17,921 nt of DNA from Bacillota bacterium (GCA_017861355.1 JAGFXQ010000026.1:1-17921), one strand, 5' to 3'. Shown: positions 1-8,918, counted from the first letter of the stretch. A program made the numbers and translations. The notes: a model not told the origin generated them from the sequence alone.

Positions 1-20
1 ATGTAATCCTGTAATTTCAT
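1..20 (-). CDS. 5' end of a further gene in the ygeX-ygeY operon (partial)
   Basis: Read on the minus strand, an AAGGAG ribosome binding site (bases 28-33) lies 7 bases before an ATG at 20-18. The first codons read M-K-L-Q-D-Y and then run off the window. The spacing and the strong binding site make this a credible start of the next gene downstream of ygeY. Six residues are too few to identify a product. From the usual content of these loci (ygeW carbamoyltransferase and a carbamate kinase lie with ygeX and ygeY) a YgeW-type carbamoyltransferase is the best guess, but that is inference from context only. A 6-bp inverted repeat, GTTATC (45-50) and GATAAC (59-64), lies between ygeY and this start; it is too weak to be read as a firm terminator. 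Confidence 0.55.
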
Positions 21-79
21 ATAGATCTCCTTTTCTTTATGCGAGTTATCCCTCTTGAGATAACCGTTGTTTTGAATTT

Positions 80-1384
80 TTATTTGCAATACAGTGTAGG
101 AAGTGCTGCATAAACTGCTGCACATTTAACTAAGTCTTCTTTGAATGTCTTCTCATTGGGAGCGTGAGCTTGAGCTTCTGCGCCGGGGCCGAAACCGATA
201 CAAGGGATTCCGTTACGTCCCATGATGGATACGCCGTTGGTAGAGAAGGTCCATTTGTCGGTAAGAGGTCGAGCCTTTCTCATGGCATCCGCATCCGTAG
301 CACCACTACGAGTAGTTCCGAACATATTGGTGTAAGCCTCTTCCATTGCTTTGGTTACTGCATGATCTTCCGGGATAACCCAAGTAGGGAAGTAGCACTC
401 GATCGGATACACGAGATTAGTATAGCTTGGTCTGTCATATTGATACATGCTTACCTGTGCGTTATATTTCTTAACAAAAGGAAGTGCTCGGATCTCATCT
501 AAGCAGCTTTCCCAGGTCTCGCCTGCGGTCATACGACGGTCTAAGGATACAGAACAGGAGTCAGCAACAGCACAACGGCTCGGGGAAGTGAAGAAGATCT
601 CGGAGGTGGTTACGGTACCGCGGCCTAAGAAGCGTGCTTCCTTCCATTTGTCATTAAACTTCTCATCCAACATCTTAATTAAACCTTTTACTTCTTTATC
701 GTCAGCTGCGTCATTCTCGTTAAGATCACGAACGTTCTGAAGAATATCAGCCATCTTATAGATTGCGTTATCACCACGCTCCGGTGCAGAACCGTGACAG
801 GACACACCCTGAACATCGATACGGATCTCCATACGTCCGCGTTGTCCACGATAGATACCGCCGTCCGTCGGCTCGGTAGATACTACAAAATCAGGTCTAA
901 CCTTATCTTCGTTGATAATATACTGCCAGCAGAGACCGTCACAGTCTTCTTCCTGAACGGTACCGGTTACTAATACCGTATATTTATCGCTTAATAATCC
1001 GAGATCCTTCATGATCTTTGCGCCATACACTGCAGATACGATACCGCCTAACTGGTCAGAGGTGCCGCGTCCACCGATCTCTTCCTCAGTTTCGTAGCCT
1101 TCGTAGGGATCAAACTTCCAGTTCGCTCTGTTGCCGATACCAACGGTATCGATATGAGCATCGAATCCGATTAAAGTCTTGCCGGTACCCATGTAACCCA
1201 GAATATTACCCATGGGATCAATCACTACTTTATCAAAGCCTACAGCATTCATTTCGGCCTCAATACGCTTAATATGTCCTTCCTCGCCACAGCTTTCGCC
1301 GGGAATAACAACTAATTCACGAAGAAATTTGGTCATTGCAGGTAAATAGCTTTCCGATGCTTGCTTAATCTTATTAAAATCCAT
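80..1384 (-). CDS. ygeY: YgeY-type M20 family metallohydrolase
   Basis: A 434-residue cytoplasmic zinc hydrolase of the M20 peptidase/deacylase family, of the kind annotated YgeY or 'selenium metabolism hydrolase'. The M20 metal-site pattern is complete: H77 and D79 (AHIDTVG), D110 (GTSDQLGG), catalytic-base pair E145-E146 (VQEED), E171 (STEPTDGG) and H407 (QAHAPNE). H197 (SCHGSAPERG) belongs to the lid/dimerisation domain, about residues 185-300. Length fits the family. The start at 1384 follows a strong AAGGAGGAAG site at 1391-1400. It lies 120 bases downstream of ygeX on the same strand, so the two are probably co-transcribed. In E. coli-type loci YgeY sits beside the diaminopropionate lyase, and removal of a carbamoyl (ureido) group from a diaminopropionate derivative is the likely job; that substrate is inferred. 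No in-frame UGA is present, so it is not a selenoprotein. Confidence 0.9.
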   Translation of the reverse strand: MDFNKIKQASESYLPAMTKFLRELVVIPGESCGEEGHIKRIEAEMNAVGFDKVVIDPMGNILGYMGTGKTLIGFDAHIDTVGIGNRANWKFDPYEGYETEEEIGGRGTSDQLGGIVSAVYGAKIMKDLGLLSDKYTVLVTGTVQEEDCDGLCWQYIINEDKVRPDFVVSTEPTDGGIYRGQRGRMEIRIDVQGVSCHGSAPERGDNAIYKMADILQNVRDLNENDAADDKEVKGLIKMLDEKFNDKWKEARFLGRGTVTTSEIFFTSPSRCAVADSCSVSLDRRMTAGETWESCLDEIRALPFVKKYNAQVSMYQYDRPSYTNLVYPIECYFPTWVIPEDHAVTKAMEEAYTNMFGTTRSGATDADAMRKARPLTDKWTFSTNGVSIMGRNGIPCIGFGPGAEAQAHAPNEKTFKEDLVKCAAVYAALPTLYCK

Positions 1385-1444
1385 CTGTTTCTTCCTCCTT
1401 ATATTATCATGAACATAAAGAATGCTCCTGATCGTTCACTCCAA

Positions 1445-1496
1445 TCGTATACTTGCAAGTAAACTTGCTATGCGAGTGATTTTCCCGCAGTATACT
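1445..1496. repeat. Imperfect palindromic element between ygeX and ygeY
   Basis: The gap between the two genes contains TCGTATAC (1445-1452), then GCAAG and CTTGC separated by four bases (1455-1468), and ends with another GTATAC (1490-1495). The hexamer GTATAC therefore brackets a small stem. A similar arrangement, TCGTATAC followed by CAAG and CTTG, recurs at the right end of the window (17893-17921). It may shape processing of the ygeX-ygeY transcript or be a dispersed genomic repeat. No function can be read from the sequence. Confidence 0.4.
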
Positions 1497-1504
1497 CACT
1501 ACGT

Positions 1505-2713
1505 TTATTTGTAGTCTTTGCCGTCCCAAACGATTTCTTTATAACGCTCAGGATCTGTATCACCTTCGGTAGAGAAGAGAAGTACCTTCGAGGTCTCGCT
1601 CAGCTTTAATGCTTCCTTCAACTCTTTCAGTTCGGGATTTGTCATGATCTCAGCCAGCACACCGAAAGGAGCTGCTCCGGATTCTCCGGATACGACCTGT
1701 GGATCCCCTTTGATGGGAGCACTCAGCATTCTCATTGCTTTTGCAGCAACCCAGTCCGGAGCTGCCACAAAGACCGATACATGGTTCTTAAGAATATCCC
1801 AGGAAATGGTATTCGGTTCACCACATGCCAGACCGGCCATTATCGTCTGCATATCTCCGTCTACAATGCGTTCCTCTCCATCTCCGGCAACTGCACCTTT
1901 GTATAGACAGGCAGCTACATCCGCCTCAACAACAACCACGGTTGGCGGATTGTCTGGATATTTATTGGCAAAATAACCTTGAACTGCACCAGCCAGGGAA
2001 CCTACACCTGCCTGAACAAATACGTGGGTAGGACAATCTGTTCCGGACTCCCTGAGCTGTTCGCTTGCTTCCATCGCCATAGTACCATAACCCTGCATGA
2101 TCCAGGAAGGAATCTCCTCATAGCCGCTCCAGGCTGTATCCTGTACAACGACGCCATTCGGAGTCTTTGCTGCAGCTGCAGCAGCCATACGAACACATTC
2201 GTCGTAATTCACTTCTTCAATGGTTGCGGTTGCACCTTCGGCTTTGATGTTATCAAGGCGAGTCTGTGTGGAACCCTTTGGCATATAGACAACTGCTTTT
2301 TGTTTCAGTCGGTTCGCTGCCCAGGCAACACCGCGTCCGTGATTACCATCGGTTGCAGTAAAGAAGGTAGCCTGACCAAACTCTTGTCTCAGCTCATCGC
2401 TGGTTAAGGTCTTAAAATCAAGCTCGGATACATCTTTATTCGTCTTCTGCGCAATATAACGAGCCATAGCAAAGGAACCGCCAAGAACCTTAAAAGCATT
2501 CAGACCGAAGCGATAAGATTCATCCTTAATATAAAGATCCTTTAGTCCGAGGTGAGCTGCCATGTGTTGCAGGTTAGCCAGGGGTGTACGTTCATAGCCG
2601 GGGATTGTCTGGTGGAAGTTACGGGCTTTTTTCACTTCTGCTAAATCCATAACTTTGAGACTCAGATCGGCGGTTTTTGGCATGGTGTTCTGAATCCATT
2701 TGATCTTATCCAT
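1505..2713 (-). CDS. ygeX: 2,3-diaminopropionate ammonia-lyase
   Basis: A 402-residue PLP enzyme of fold type II, the diaminopropionate ammonia-lyase family, which splits 2,3-diaminopropionate into pyruvate and two ammonia through a 2-aminoacrylate intermediate. K75 in the NAFKVLGGS segment is the expected PLP Schiff-base lysine. TDGNHGRG (121-128) is the substrate/cofactor loop, and GVGSLAG near residue 236 is the glycine-rich phosphate loop. Length is close to the E. coli enzyme. The start is set by TTAGGAGGC just upstream (about 2717-2724). It is the first gene of the leftward operon, with ygeY following. It probably performs the last carbon-yielding step of the pathway, giving pyruvate. 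Confidence in the family is high because of the strong motif and length match. Confidence 0.94.
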   Translation of the reverse strand: MDKIKWIQNTMPKTADLSLKVMDLAEVKKARNFHQTIPGYERTPLANLQHMAAHLGLKDLYIKDESYRFGLNAFKVLGGSFAMARYIAQKTNKDVSELDFKTLTSDELRQEFGQATFFTATDGNHGRGVAWAANRLKQKAVVYMPKGSTQTRLDNIKAEGATATIEEVNYDECVRMAAAAAAKTPNGVVVQDTAWSGYEEIPSWIMQGYGTMAMEASEQLRESGTDCPTHVFVQAGVGSLAGAVQGYFANKYPDNPPTVVVVEADVAACLYKGAVAGDGEERIVDGDMQTIMAGLACGEPNTISWDILKNHVSVFVAAPDWVAAKAMRMLSAPIKGDPQVVSGESGAAPFGVLAEIMTNPELKELKEALKLSETSKVLLFSTEGDTDPERYKEIVWDGKDYK

Positions 2714-2811
2714 GATTGCCTCCTAAATAATAGATATATTTTGCATATAAGAGAAATAACTTATGCATACTTTCAGTATTGACCAACTTCTAACTACACA
2801 TCATATGATTC

Positions 2812-2839
2812 ATCATAGCATATTGGAAGAAAAAATCAA
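2812..2839 (-). promoter_or_regulatory. Candidate promoter for ygeX-ygeY
   Basis: On the minus strand a TTGATT -35 (2839-2834) is followed after 16 bases by a TATGAT -10 (2817-2812). Transcription would start about 95 bases before ygeX. Both hexamers are close to the housekeeping consensus. The region is very AT-rich, so chance matches are expected and this remains a candidate. Confidence 0.45.
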
Positions 2840-2892
2840 CACATTTTTCGGCAAAAAACATAAAATATGATTTTTTTATAATTTTATTTGAT

Positions 2893-2921
2893 TTTACATT
2901 ATGTTGGTGATAAACTATAAT
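2893..2921 (+). promoter_or_regulatory. Candidate promoter for the ssnA operon (distal)
   Basis: TTTACA (2893-2898), exactly 17 bases, then TATAAT (2916-2921): a near-consensus housekeeping promoter pointing at ssnA. It would leave a leader of about 235 bases before the ssnA start. It lies only about 55 bases from the leftward candidate promoter, so one regulator could control both directions. Confidence 0.5.
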
Positions 2922-3113
2922 AGTGTGAAATATGATGTGATATATTATATAAAATAACTAAAAATATTACGATATTTTGTTGATAAACACTAAAATACAA
3001 AATTTTGATTAGAAATTAGTTGTTAAAATTTATTTTTTTTAAAATTGGATTAGATTGATTAGTCAAACAATCATACAATTCGATCAACTTATAAAATATT
3101 TTTCAGTTAATTG

Positions 3114-3125
3114 GGTATAATTACC
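3114..3125 (+). promoter_or_regulatory. Palindrome over a possible proximal -10 of ssnA
   Basis: GGTA-TAAT-TACC is a perfect inverted repeat with flanking T/A pairs. It contains a consensus TATAAT (3116-3121) 41 bases before the ssnA start. No good -35 lies 16-18 bases upstream, so this is either an activator-dependent promoter with an overlapping operator or a chance palindrome in AT-rich DNA. Another small inverted repeat, GATTG and CAATC separated by 10 bases, lies just upstream (3053-3072). Confidence 0.3.
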
Positions 3126-3162
3126 TAAAATGACGAATATTGTAGAAAGAAAGGAGACAATT

Positions 3163-4494
3163 ATGATACTGATTGGTAATGGTAGAGTAATAACCAGAGA
3201 TAAGGATCGACCCTTCCTTGAGAACGGGGCGGTACTTGTGGAGGGAACAAAAATCGTAGCGGTGGGAACGACGGAGGAGATGAGGGAAAAGTATCCGGAA
3301 GCCGATTGGGTTGATGCAAAAGGCGGATTAATTATGCCTGGTCTCATCAATACTCATAACCACATCTATAGTGCTATGGCAAGAGGTTTATCCATTAACA
3401 ATTATAATCCAAAGGGTTTCCTGGATATACTGGACGGTCTGTGGTGGACCATCGACCGACATCTTACCACAGAGCAGACAAAGCAGAGTGCGATCGCTAC
3501 TTATATTGATTGTATCAAAAACGGTGTTACCACAGTATTCGATCATCATGCCAGCTTTGGGAGCATTGAGAACAGCTTATTCACGATTGCAGAGGCAGCG
3601 AAGGATCTGGGCGTACGTACCTGCCTATGCTATGAGGTATCGGACCGTGACGGCGAAGAGAAGATGAGAGCCAGCGTGAAAGAAAATGCTGATTTTATCC
3701 ACTATACAGCGAAACAGACCGATGATATGGTGAAGGGTATGATGGGTATGCATGCTGCATTTACTATTTCGGATAAAACCTTTGCACTCTGCAGAGAGCA
3801 GACGCCGGCGAATGTAGGTTATCATATTCATGTAGCAGAGGGCATAGAAGACTTGCACTCGAACCTGAAGAACCATGGCAAGCGGATCGTAAATCGTCTT
3901 ATGGACCAGGGAATTCTCGGCCCCAAGACAATTGCCGCTCATTGCATCTATGTGAATTCACAGGAGATGGAGCTCTTAAAGGAGACGGACACCATGGTGG
4001 TGCATAATCCGGAGTCTAATATGGGAAATGCCTGCGGTTGTCCTCCTACGATGGAGATCTATCACAGAGGTATTCTCACCGGACTCGGAACCGATGGCTA
4101 CACAAATGATATGTTTGAATCTTATAAGGTAGCAAATATTTTGCATAAGCATAGTCTCTGCGACGCGAATGCAGCCTGGGGTGAGGTTCCGGCTATGCTG
4201 TTTGAGGGAAATGCGCAAATTGCCAACCGATATTTTGATACACCACTTGGTGCACTGAAGGAAGGCTATGCAGCAGATGTGGTAGTGGCGGATTATGATC
4301 CTCTTACTCCACTCACGGCGGATAATATCAATGGGCATCTGCTCTTTGGATTAAACGGATGTAAAATAGTAACGACAATGATCAATGGCAAGGTTCTGAT
4401 GAAGGATCGCGAGCTGCTGGGTATAGATGAAGCTAAGGCAATGGCGGACTGCAGAGAGCAGGCGCAGAAGCTGGCGAAAAGCATTAATGGATAG
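3163..4494 (+). CDS. ssnA: SsnA-type amidohydrolase
   Basis: A 443-residue metal-dependent amidohydrolase of the SsnA/guanine-deaminase-like family, predicted cytoplasmic. Metal and active-site residues are present: H65 and H67 (NTHNH), H221 and H223 with E227 (HIHVAEG), H260 (AAHCIYV) and D311 (LGTDGYTND). The N- and C-terminal small beta-sandwich segments flank the barrel. I place the start at the ATG at 3163, six bases after AAGGAG (3151-3156). This gives the usual SsnA length; an in-frame ATG at 3130 would add 11 residues and has no such site. It is the first gene of the rightward operon, and its stop overlaps the ribosome binding site of ygfK. The family is usually called a putative aminohydrolase or chlorohydrolase. 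In this locus it probably opens or deaminates a purine-derived ring, but the exact substrate is not visible. Confidence 0.92.
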   Translation: MILIGNGRVITRDKDRPFLENGAVLVEGTKIVAVGTTEEMREKYPEADWVDAKGGLIMPGLINTHNHIYSAMARGLSINNYNPKGFLDILDGLWWTIDRHLTTEQTKQSAIATYIDCIKNGVTTVFDHHASFGSIENSLFTIAEAAKDLGVRTCLCYEVSDRDGEEKMRASVKENADFIHYTAKQTDDMVKGMMGMHAAFTISDKTFALCREQTPANVGYHIHVAEGIEDLHSNLKNHGKRIVNRLMDQGILGPKTIAAHCIYVNSQEMELLKETDTMVVHNPESNMGNACGCPPTMEIYHRGILTGLGTDGYTNDMFESYKVANILHKHSLCDANAAWGEVPAMLFEGNAQIANRYFDTPLGALKEGYAADVVVADYDPLTPLTADNINGHLLFGLNGCKIVTTMINGKVLMKDRELLGIDEAKAMADCREQAQKLAKSING

Positions 4495-4506
4495 GAGGAT
4501 ATAACC

Positions 4507-7503
4507 ATGGGAGATAGAATGACACCAATACCATTTCGTAATCTGATGGATTGGATTTTTGAAGAAAAGCAGGAAACAGGAAAGGTCTTCGGAGTTCGCA
4601 GACCTTTCGTGAAGGAGAATAATCAGGTTTTGCATATCTTTGGCGAGAAGCTTGAGACACCGTTCGGACCGGCTGCCGGCCCCAATACTCAGCTTGCCCA
4701 GAATATTGTTACGGCCTATTATACGGGCAATCGTTTCTTCGAGCTGAAGACGGTTCAGACACTGGATGGCGAGGATCTTCCGGTAAGTAAGCCCTGTATT
4801 CTTGCCGATGATGAGGGTTATAATTGTGAATGGTCAACCGAGCTTCGTGTTCCGGAGGCTTTGGAGGAATACATCAAGGCATGGTTTGCTTTGAAGGTGA
4901 TCTCCAGGGAGTTTGGTCTTGGAGAAAGCGATGGATTCGTCTTTAACATGAGTGTGGGCTATGATCTGAAGGGAATCCAGTCCGAGAAGATCGACACCTT
5001 TATCAATCAGCTCATGGATGGAAGAAAAGCACCCATCTGGCAGGAGTGTATGGATTATCTCTTATCTCATACCGATAAATTTACGAAGGTAGATCAAGCT
5101 TTTATTGAAAGCATATCACCAAAGGTATGTACCTCGGTTACCGTATCCACCCTGCATGGCTGTCCTCCTCAGGAGATCGAGAGCATTGCAACCTATCTCA
5201 TCAAAGAAAAACATTTGAATACCTTTGTAAAATGTAACCCGACTCTTCTTGGTTATGAGTTGGCAAGAGATATTATGGATCGGATGGGATACGGATATGT
5301 AGTGTTCGGTGATTTCCATTTCAAGGACGACTTACAGTTTGAGGATGCGGTTCCCATGCTGAAGAGATTGCAGGAGAAGGCAAAGGAAGTGGGATTGGAA
5401 TTTGGTGTGAAGTTAACCAATACCTTCCCGGTTGATGTTACACGCAATGAGCTTCCAAGTCAGGAGATGTATATGTCAGGACGTTCCCTGGCAGCACTAT
5501 CCTTATTGGTTGCTTACAAGCTATCCAAAGCTTTCGACGGCAAACTTCGTATCTCTTATTCCGGCGGTGCGGATTATTTTAATATTGATAAGATTGTGAA
5601 ACTCGGAATCTGGCCGGTAACTATGGCAACCACCTATCTCAAGACCGGTGGTTATCAGAGAGGTACCCAGATTGCTCATAAATTAGAAAAAATAGAATAT
5701 AAGGAGTTCACCGGAGTAGAGGTAGAGGCTCTGGGTGAATTCATCGAAGAGGTTATAACGGATAAGCATTATACCAAAGGCGTGAAGCCGCTTCCCTCCA
5801 GAAAGATCAAGGATAAGGTGCCTTTGATTAACTGCTTTATCGCTCCCTGCAACAAGCAGTGTCCGATTAATCAGGACGTGCCGACGTACTTAAAACATGT
5901 GAAGGACGGAGAATATCTGCAGGCACTCAGAGTTATCACTGATAAGAACGCACTTCCCTTCATCACGGGTACGATCTGTAATCATACCTGTATGAATAAA
6001 TGTACCCGCAACTTTTATGAAGAGTCCATTCAGATCCGAGATGCTAAGCTGGTTGCAGCCAAAAATGGTTATGATGAACTGATCAAGGAGCTTAAGCCCT
6101 CCGATAAGCACAAGGGCAAAAAGGTAGCGGTGGTTGGAGCAGGTGCAGGTGGTATCTCAACTGCTTTCTTCCTTGCAAGAGAAGGTGCAGACGTGACTGT
6201 GTTTGAGAAGAGAGCACAGGCCGGCGGCATCGTCCGCTATGTAGTACCGGAATTCCGTATTCCGCAAGAGGATGTAGATAAGGATGTCAGCCTGGCGAAG
6301 GCCATGGGAGCAAAATTCGAATTCAGCCATCCAGTGAACAGTATACAGGAACTTCTGGAAGCAGGCTTTGAAGAGGTTGTTCTTGCAATTGGTGCAACCA
6401 AGGGAATGCCACTTGGAATTGATTGCGAGAAGGAAATCAATGCGATCGAGTTCCTGGAGGCTTGCCGTAATCATCCGGAGACATTAAAGCTTGGTAAAAA
6501 TGTTGCAATCATCGGAGCCGGTAATACAGCGATGGATGCAGCAAGAGCTGCGAAGAGAATGCCGGGGGTTGAGAAGGTTTCCATCGTTTATCGCCGTACG
6601 GTTCAATATATGCCTGCTGATGAGGAAGAGTTAGAGCTTGCAGTGAAGGATGGGGTTGAGCTTTTGGAGCTTTTGGCACCGGTCGCTCATAAGAATGGTA
6701 AACTATTATGTCATAAGGTGATTCTAGGTGAGATGGATGCCTCCGGTAGACAGAAGCCCGTGGAGACAGAGGAAGAGATCGCTCTGGACATAGATACTGT
6801 TGTTGCGTCTCTCGGTGAAAAGGTGGATCATTCCTATTATGAAACATTGGGCTTGAAGGTGAACAACCGTGGCATAGCAGAGCATGATCCTGATACCATG
6901 GAGACCTCCATTCCTCATGTCTATGTGGTAGGTGATGGTGCGAACGGACCGGCGACGGTAGTGGAAGCCATTCGAGATGCTTCGAAGGCAGTGAATGCGA
7001 TTCTTAATATTAGGCCGAGAGCCGCCATCGAGAATCCATACCACGAATCCGAGATTGCCGAAAAGAAAGGCAACCTGGTTCCGGTCATGGATGCGAAGGA
7101 AGATGGACAACGCTGCCTGGAATGTAACCTGCTTTGTGAAGCCTGTACCGAGGTATGCCCGAACCGTGCAAATATCTCGATCTTTGTCCACGGTACAAAG
7201 ATGCCGCAGATTATCCATGTGGACTATATGTGTAATGAATGCGGTAATTGTAAGAGCTTCTGCCCTTATGACAGTGCTCCTTACAAAGAGAAGTTTACCT
7301 TGTTCCGGACCGTGGAAGACTTCGAGAACAGTGAAAATCAAGGATTTGTATTATTGGATATGCAGAAAGCACTGTTCCGCGTCAGACTCGGTGGACAGAT
7401 AAAAGAAGTAAACCTCAAGGATATCTTCTGTGAATTACATGTAGAGATCAAGAACCTGATGTTAGCGGTTTATTATGATTATCGATATCTGCTATTACAA
7501 TAA
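4507..7503 (+). CDS. ygfK: YgfK-type multidomain flavin/iron-sulfur oxidoreductase
   Basis: A 998-residue cytoplasmic protein annotated in relatives as 'putative selenate reductase subunit YgfK'. Domain order: a dihydroorotate-dehydrogenase-like TIM barrel (about 1-400; GPAAGPNTQ near 55-65 and a YSGGAD segment near residue 350); a GltD-like cysteine-rich region (C443, C448, C452; C491, C495, C499) expected to hold 4Fe-4S; an FAD Rossmann motif GAGAGG (544-549); an NAD(P)H Rossmann motif GAGNTA (670-675); and a C-terminal 2x[4Fe-4S] ferredoxin module (C870, C873, C877, C880, C884; C909, C912, C915, C919). These are the same modules as in dihydropyrimidine dehydrogenase but with the barrel first. 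This suggests an NAD(P)H- or ferredoxin-linked ring reductase, or the electron partner of the FAD-less molybdenum hydroxylase downstream. The start follows AGGAGG closely. The selenate-reductase name is probably misleading here. Confidence 0.92.
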   Translation: MGDRMTPIPFRNLMDWIFEEKQETGKVFGVRRPFVKENNQVLHIFGEKLETPFGPAAGPNTQLAQNIVTAYYTGNRFFELKTVQTLDGEDLPVSKPCILADDEGYNCEWSTELRVPEALEEYIKAWFALKVISREFGLGESDGFVFNMSVGYDLKGIQSEKIDTFINQLMDGRKAPIWQECMDYLLSHTDKFTKVDQAFIESISPKVCTSVTVSTLHGCPPQEIESIATYLIKEKHLNTFVKCNPTLLGYELARDIMDRMGYGYVVFGDFHFKDDLQFEDAVPMLKRLQEKAKEVGLEFGVKLTNTFPVDVTRNELPSQEMYMSGRSLAALSLLVAYKLSKAFDGKLRISYSGGADYFNIDKIVKLGIWPVTMATTYLKTGGYQRGTQIAHKLEKIEYKEFTGVEVEALGEFIEEVITDKHYTKGVKPLPSRKIKDKVPLINCFIAPCNKQCPINQDVPTYLKHVKDGEYLQALRVITDKNALPFITGTICNHTCMNKCTRNFYEESIQIRDAKLVAAKNGYDELIKELKPSDKHKGKKVAVVGAGAGGISTAFFLAREGADVTVFEKRAQAGGIVRYVVPEFRIPQEDVDKDVSLAKAMGAKFEFSHPVNSIQELLEAGFEEVVLAIGATKGMPLGIDCEKEINAIEFLEACRNHPETLKLGKNVAIIGAGNTAMDAARAAKRMPGVEKVSIVYRRTVQYMPADEEELELAVKDGVELLELLAPVAHKNGKLLCHKVILGEMDASGRQKPVETEEEIALDIDTVVASLGEKVDHSYYETLGLKVNNRGIAEHDPDTMETSIPHVYVVGDGANGPATVVEAIRDASKAVNAILNIRPRAAIENPYHESEIAEKKGNLVPVMDAKEDGQRCLECNLLCEACTEVCPNRANISIFVHGTKMPQIIHVDYMCNECGNCKSFCPYDSAPYKEKFTLFRTVEDFENSENQGFVLLDMQKALFRVRLGGQIKEVNLKDIFCELHVEIKNLMLAVYYDYRYLLLQ

Positions 7504-7526
7504 TTAGAACTGGAGTGATGGAAACG

Positions 7527-8918
7527 ATGGATCTTTTAATTAAGGGTGGAACGATAGTTACAGCTGAGAAAAGTACCGGAATGGACATCCGAATCGAAGG
7601 GGACAAGATCACGGAGCTCGGCTGCAATCTTCCGGTCAAAGGGGAAAAGGTGATTGATGCCACGGGAAAGCTTATTTTTCCGGGATTTATCGATACCCAT
7701 ACACATTTTGACTTGGATGCAGGGGATTTCTTTACCGCAGATGATTTTGAATCCGGTACAAAGGCTGCCCTGGTAGGTGGAACTACGATGGTTCTGGATT
7801 TTGCGACTCAGAACAGGGGTGAGACCTTGAAGGAAGCATTGCTCAACTGGCACAAGAAAGCGGAAGGTAATTCCTCTTGTCATTATGGCTTTCATATGTC
7901 CATCAGTGACTGGAACGAGATTACAAAACGAGAATTGAAGGAAATGACTGCAGCAGGAGTCACCTCCTATAAGCTGTATATGGCGTATGATAATCTTAAG
8001 GTCCATGCAGGAATCATGTATGAGATTCTGAAGGCGGTTAAGGAGGAAGGAGGAATCATCGGTGTTCACTGTGAGAACGGAGACCTGGTGAATACTCTGA
8101 TCCGAGAGCAGAAAGCACTTGGACATCTGTCACCGAAATGGCACCCCATTTCCCGTCCGGCGGAGGTAGAAGCAGAAGCGGTTAATCAGCTGCTTACAGT
8201 AGCAAAGCTCGCCGAAGCACCGGTCAATATCGTACATCTGAGTACGAAGAAGGGCTATCAGGTGGTAGAGGCAGCCAGAGCCACAGGACAACAGGTCTTT
8301 GTCGAGACTTGTCCTCAATATCTTCTGATGGAAGATTCCAGGTATGAGCTGGATGGCTTTGAAAGTGCCAAATATGTCTTATCTCCTCCGCTTCGTAAGA
8401 AAGAAGATATAGAATGTCTTTGGAAGGCTTGGAAAGATGATAAAATAGACACAATCGGTACGGATCACTGCAGTTTCCATTACAAAGGACAGAAGGATCG
8501 AGGTATCCATGATTTCTCCAAGATCCCGAACGGAATACCGGGAGTTGAGCACCGTCCGGCTTTATTGTATACTTATGGTGTTACAGAGCAGAAGATCACC
8601 GCAGAACAATTCTGTGCAGCGTTATCTACGAATCCCGCCAAGCTCTTTGGAATGTACCCGCAAAAAGGCGCTATTGAAGTCGGAAGTGATGCCGATCTGG
8701 TCATCTGGGATCCGGAGTACCGGGGAATCATTACCGCAGGTGAGCAGTTGCAGAAGGCGGATTACACACCCTACGAAGGATTTGCTGTGACTGGGCGAGC
8801 AGATAAGGTACTTCTGCAAGGTAAGGTAGCTGCGGATCAGGGTAAGGTAACTATAGAAAAAGCCGGAAGATATGTGCACCGTGGACCTTGCCAGAAAACC
8901 GGATTAAAGGTAGAATAA
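7527..8918 (+). CDS. hydA: Dihydropyrimidinase/hydantoinase-type cyclic amidohydrolase
   Basis: A 463-residue dihydropyrimidinase-family enzyme (HyuA/YgeZ-like) that hydrolyses cyclic imide or ureide rings in the cytoplasm. The binuclear metal site is intact: H58 and H60 (DTHTH), the lysine expected to be carboxylated K149 (SYKLYMAY), H181 (VHCENGD), H237 (IVHLS) and D313 (GTDHC). The VETCPQYLL (258-267) and LSPPLR segments are typical of this family. Start choice is uncertain: the ATG at 7527 gives the usual MDLLIKGG start, about 11 bases after TGGAG. GTG 7515 or ATG 7518 would add four or three residues, but they sit on top of that site. It follows ygfK closely, so co-translation in one operon is likely. 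The pairing with a DPD-like reductase (YgfK) mirrors reductive pyrimidine catabolism and suggests it opens a reduced ring. Confidence 0.92.
   Translation: MDLLIKGGTIVTAEKSTGMDIRIEGDKITELGCNLPVKGEKVIDATGKLIFPGFIDTHTHFDLDAGDFFTADDFESGTKAALVGGTTMVLDFATQNRGETLKEALLNWHKKAEGNSSCHYGFHMSISDWNEITKRELKEMTAAGVTSYKLYMAYDNLKVHAGIMYEILKAVKEEGGIIGVHCENGDLVNTLIREQKALGHLSPKWHPISRPAEVEAEAVNQLLTVAKLAEAPVNIVHLSTKKGYQVVEAARATGQQVFVETCPQYLLMEDSRYELDGFESAKYVLSPPLRKKEDIECLWKAWKDDKIDTIGTDHCSFHYKGQKDRGIHDFSKIPNGIPGVEHRPALLYTYGVTEQKITAEQFCAALSTNPAKLFGMYPQKGAIEVGSDADLVIWDPEYRGIITAGEQLQKADYTPYEGFAVTGRADKVLLQGKVAADQGKVTIEKAGRYVHRGPCQKTGLKVE

Noticed and set aside
3130..3162. A longer ssnA start adding 11 residues
   Set aside because: The extra residues run through the AAGGAG ribosome binding site of the ATG at 3163, which gives the normal family length.
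2922..3162. A purine riboswitch in the ssnA leader
   Set aside because: I could not see the conserved three-way junction and loop sequences of the purine aptamer. Only AT-rich sequence with small palindromes is present.
6724..7341. A 205-codon open frame on the minus strand inside ygfK
   Set aside because: It lies opposite the well-supported YgfK coding sequence, has no recognisable domain and no good ribosome binding site. It is a shadow of the codon pattern of the real gene.
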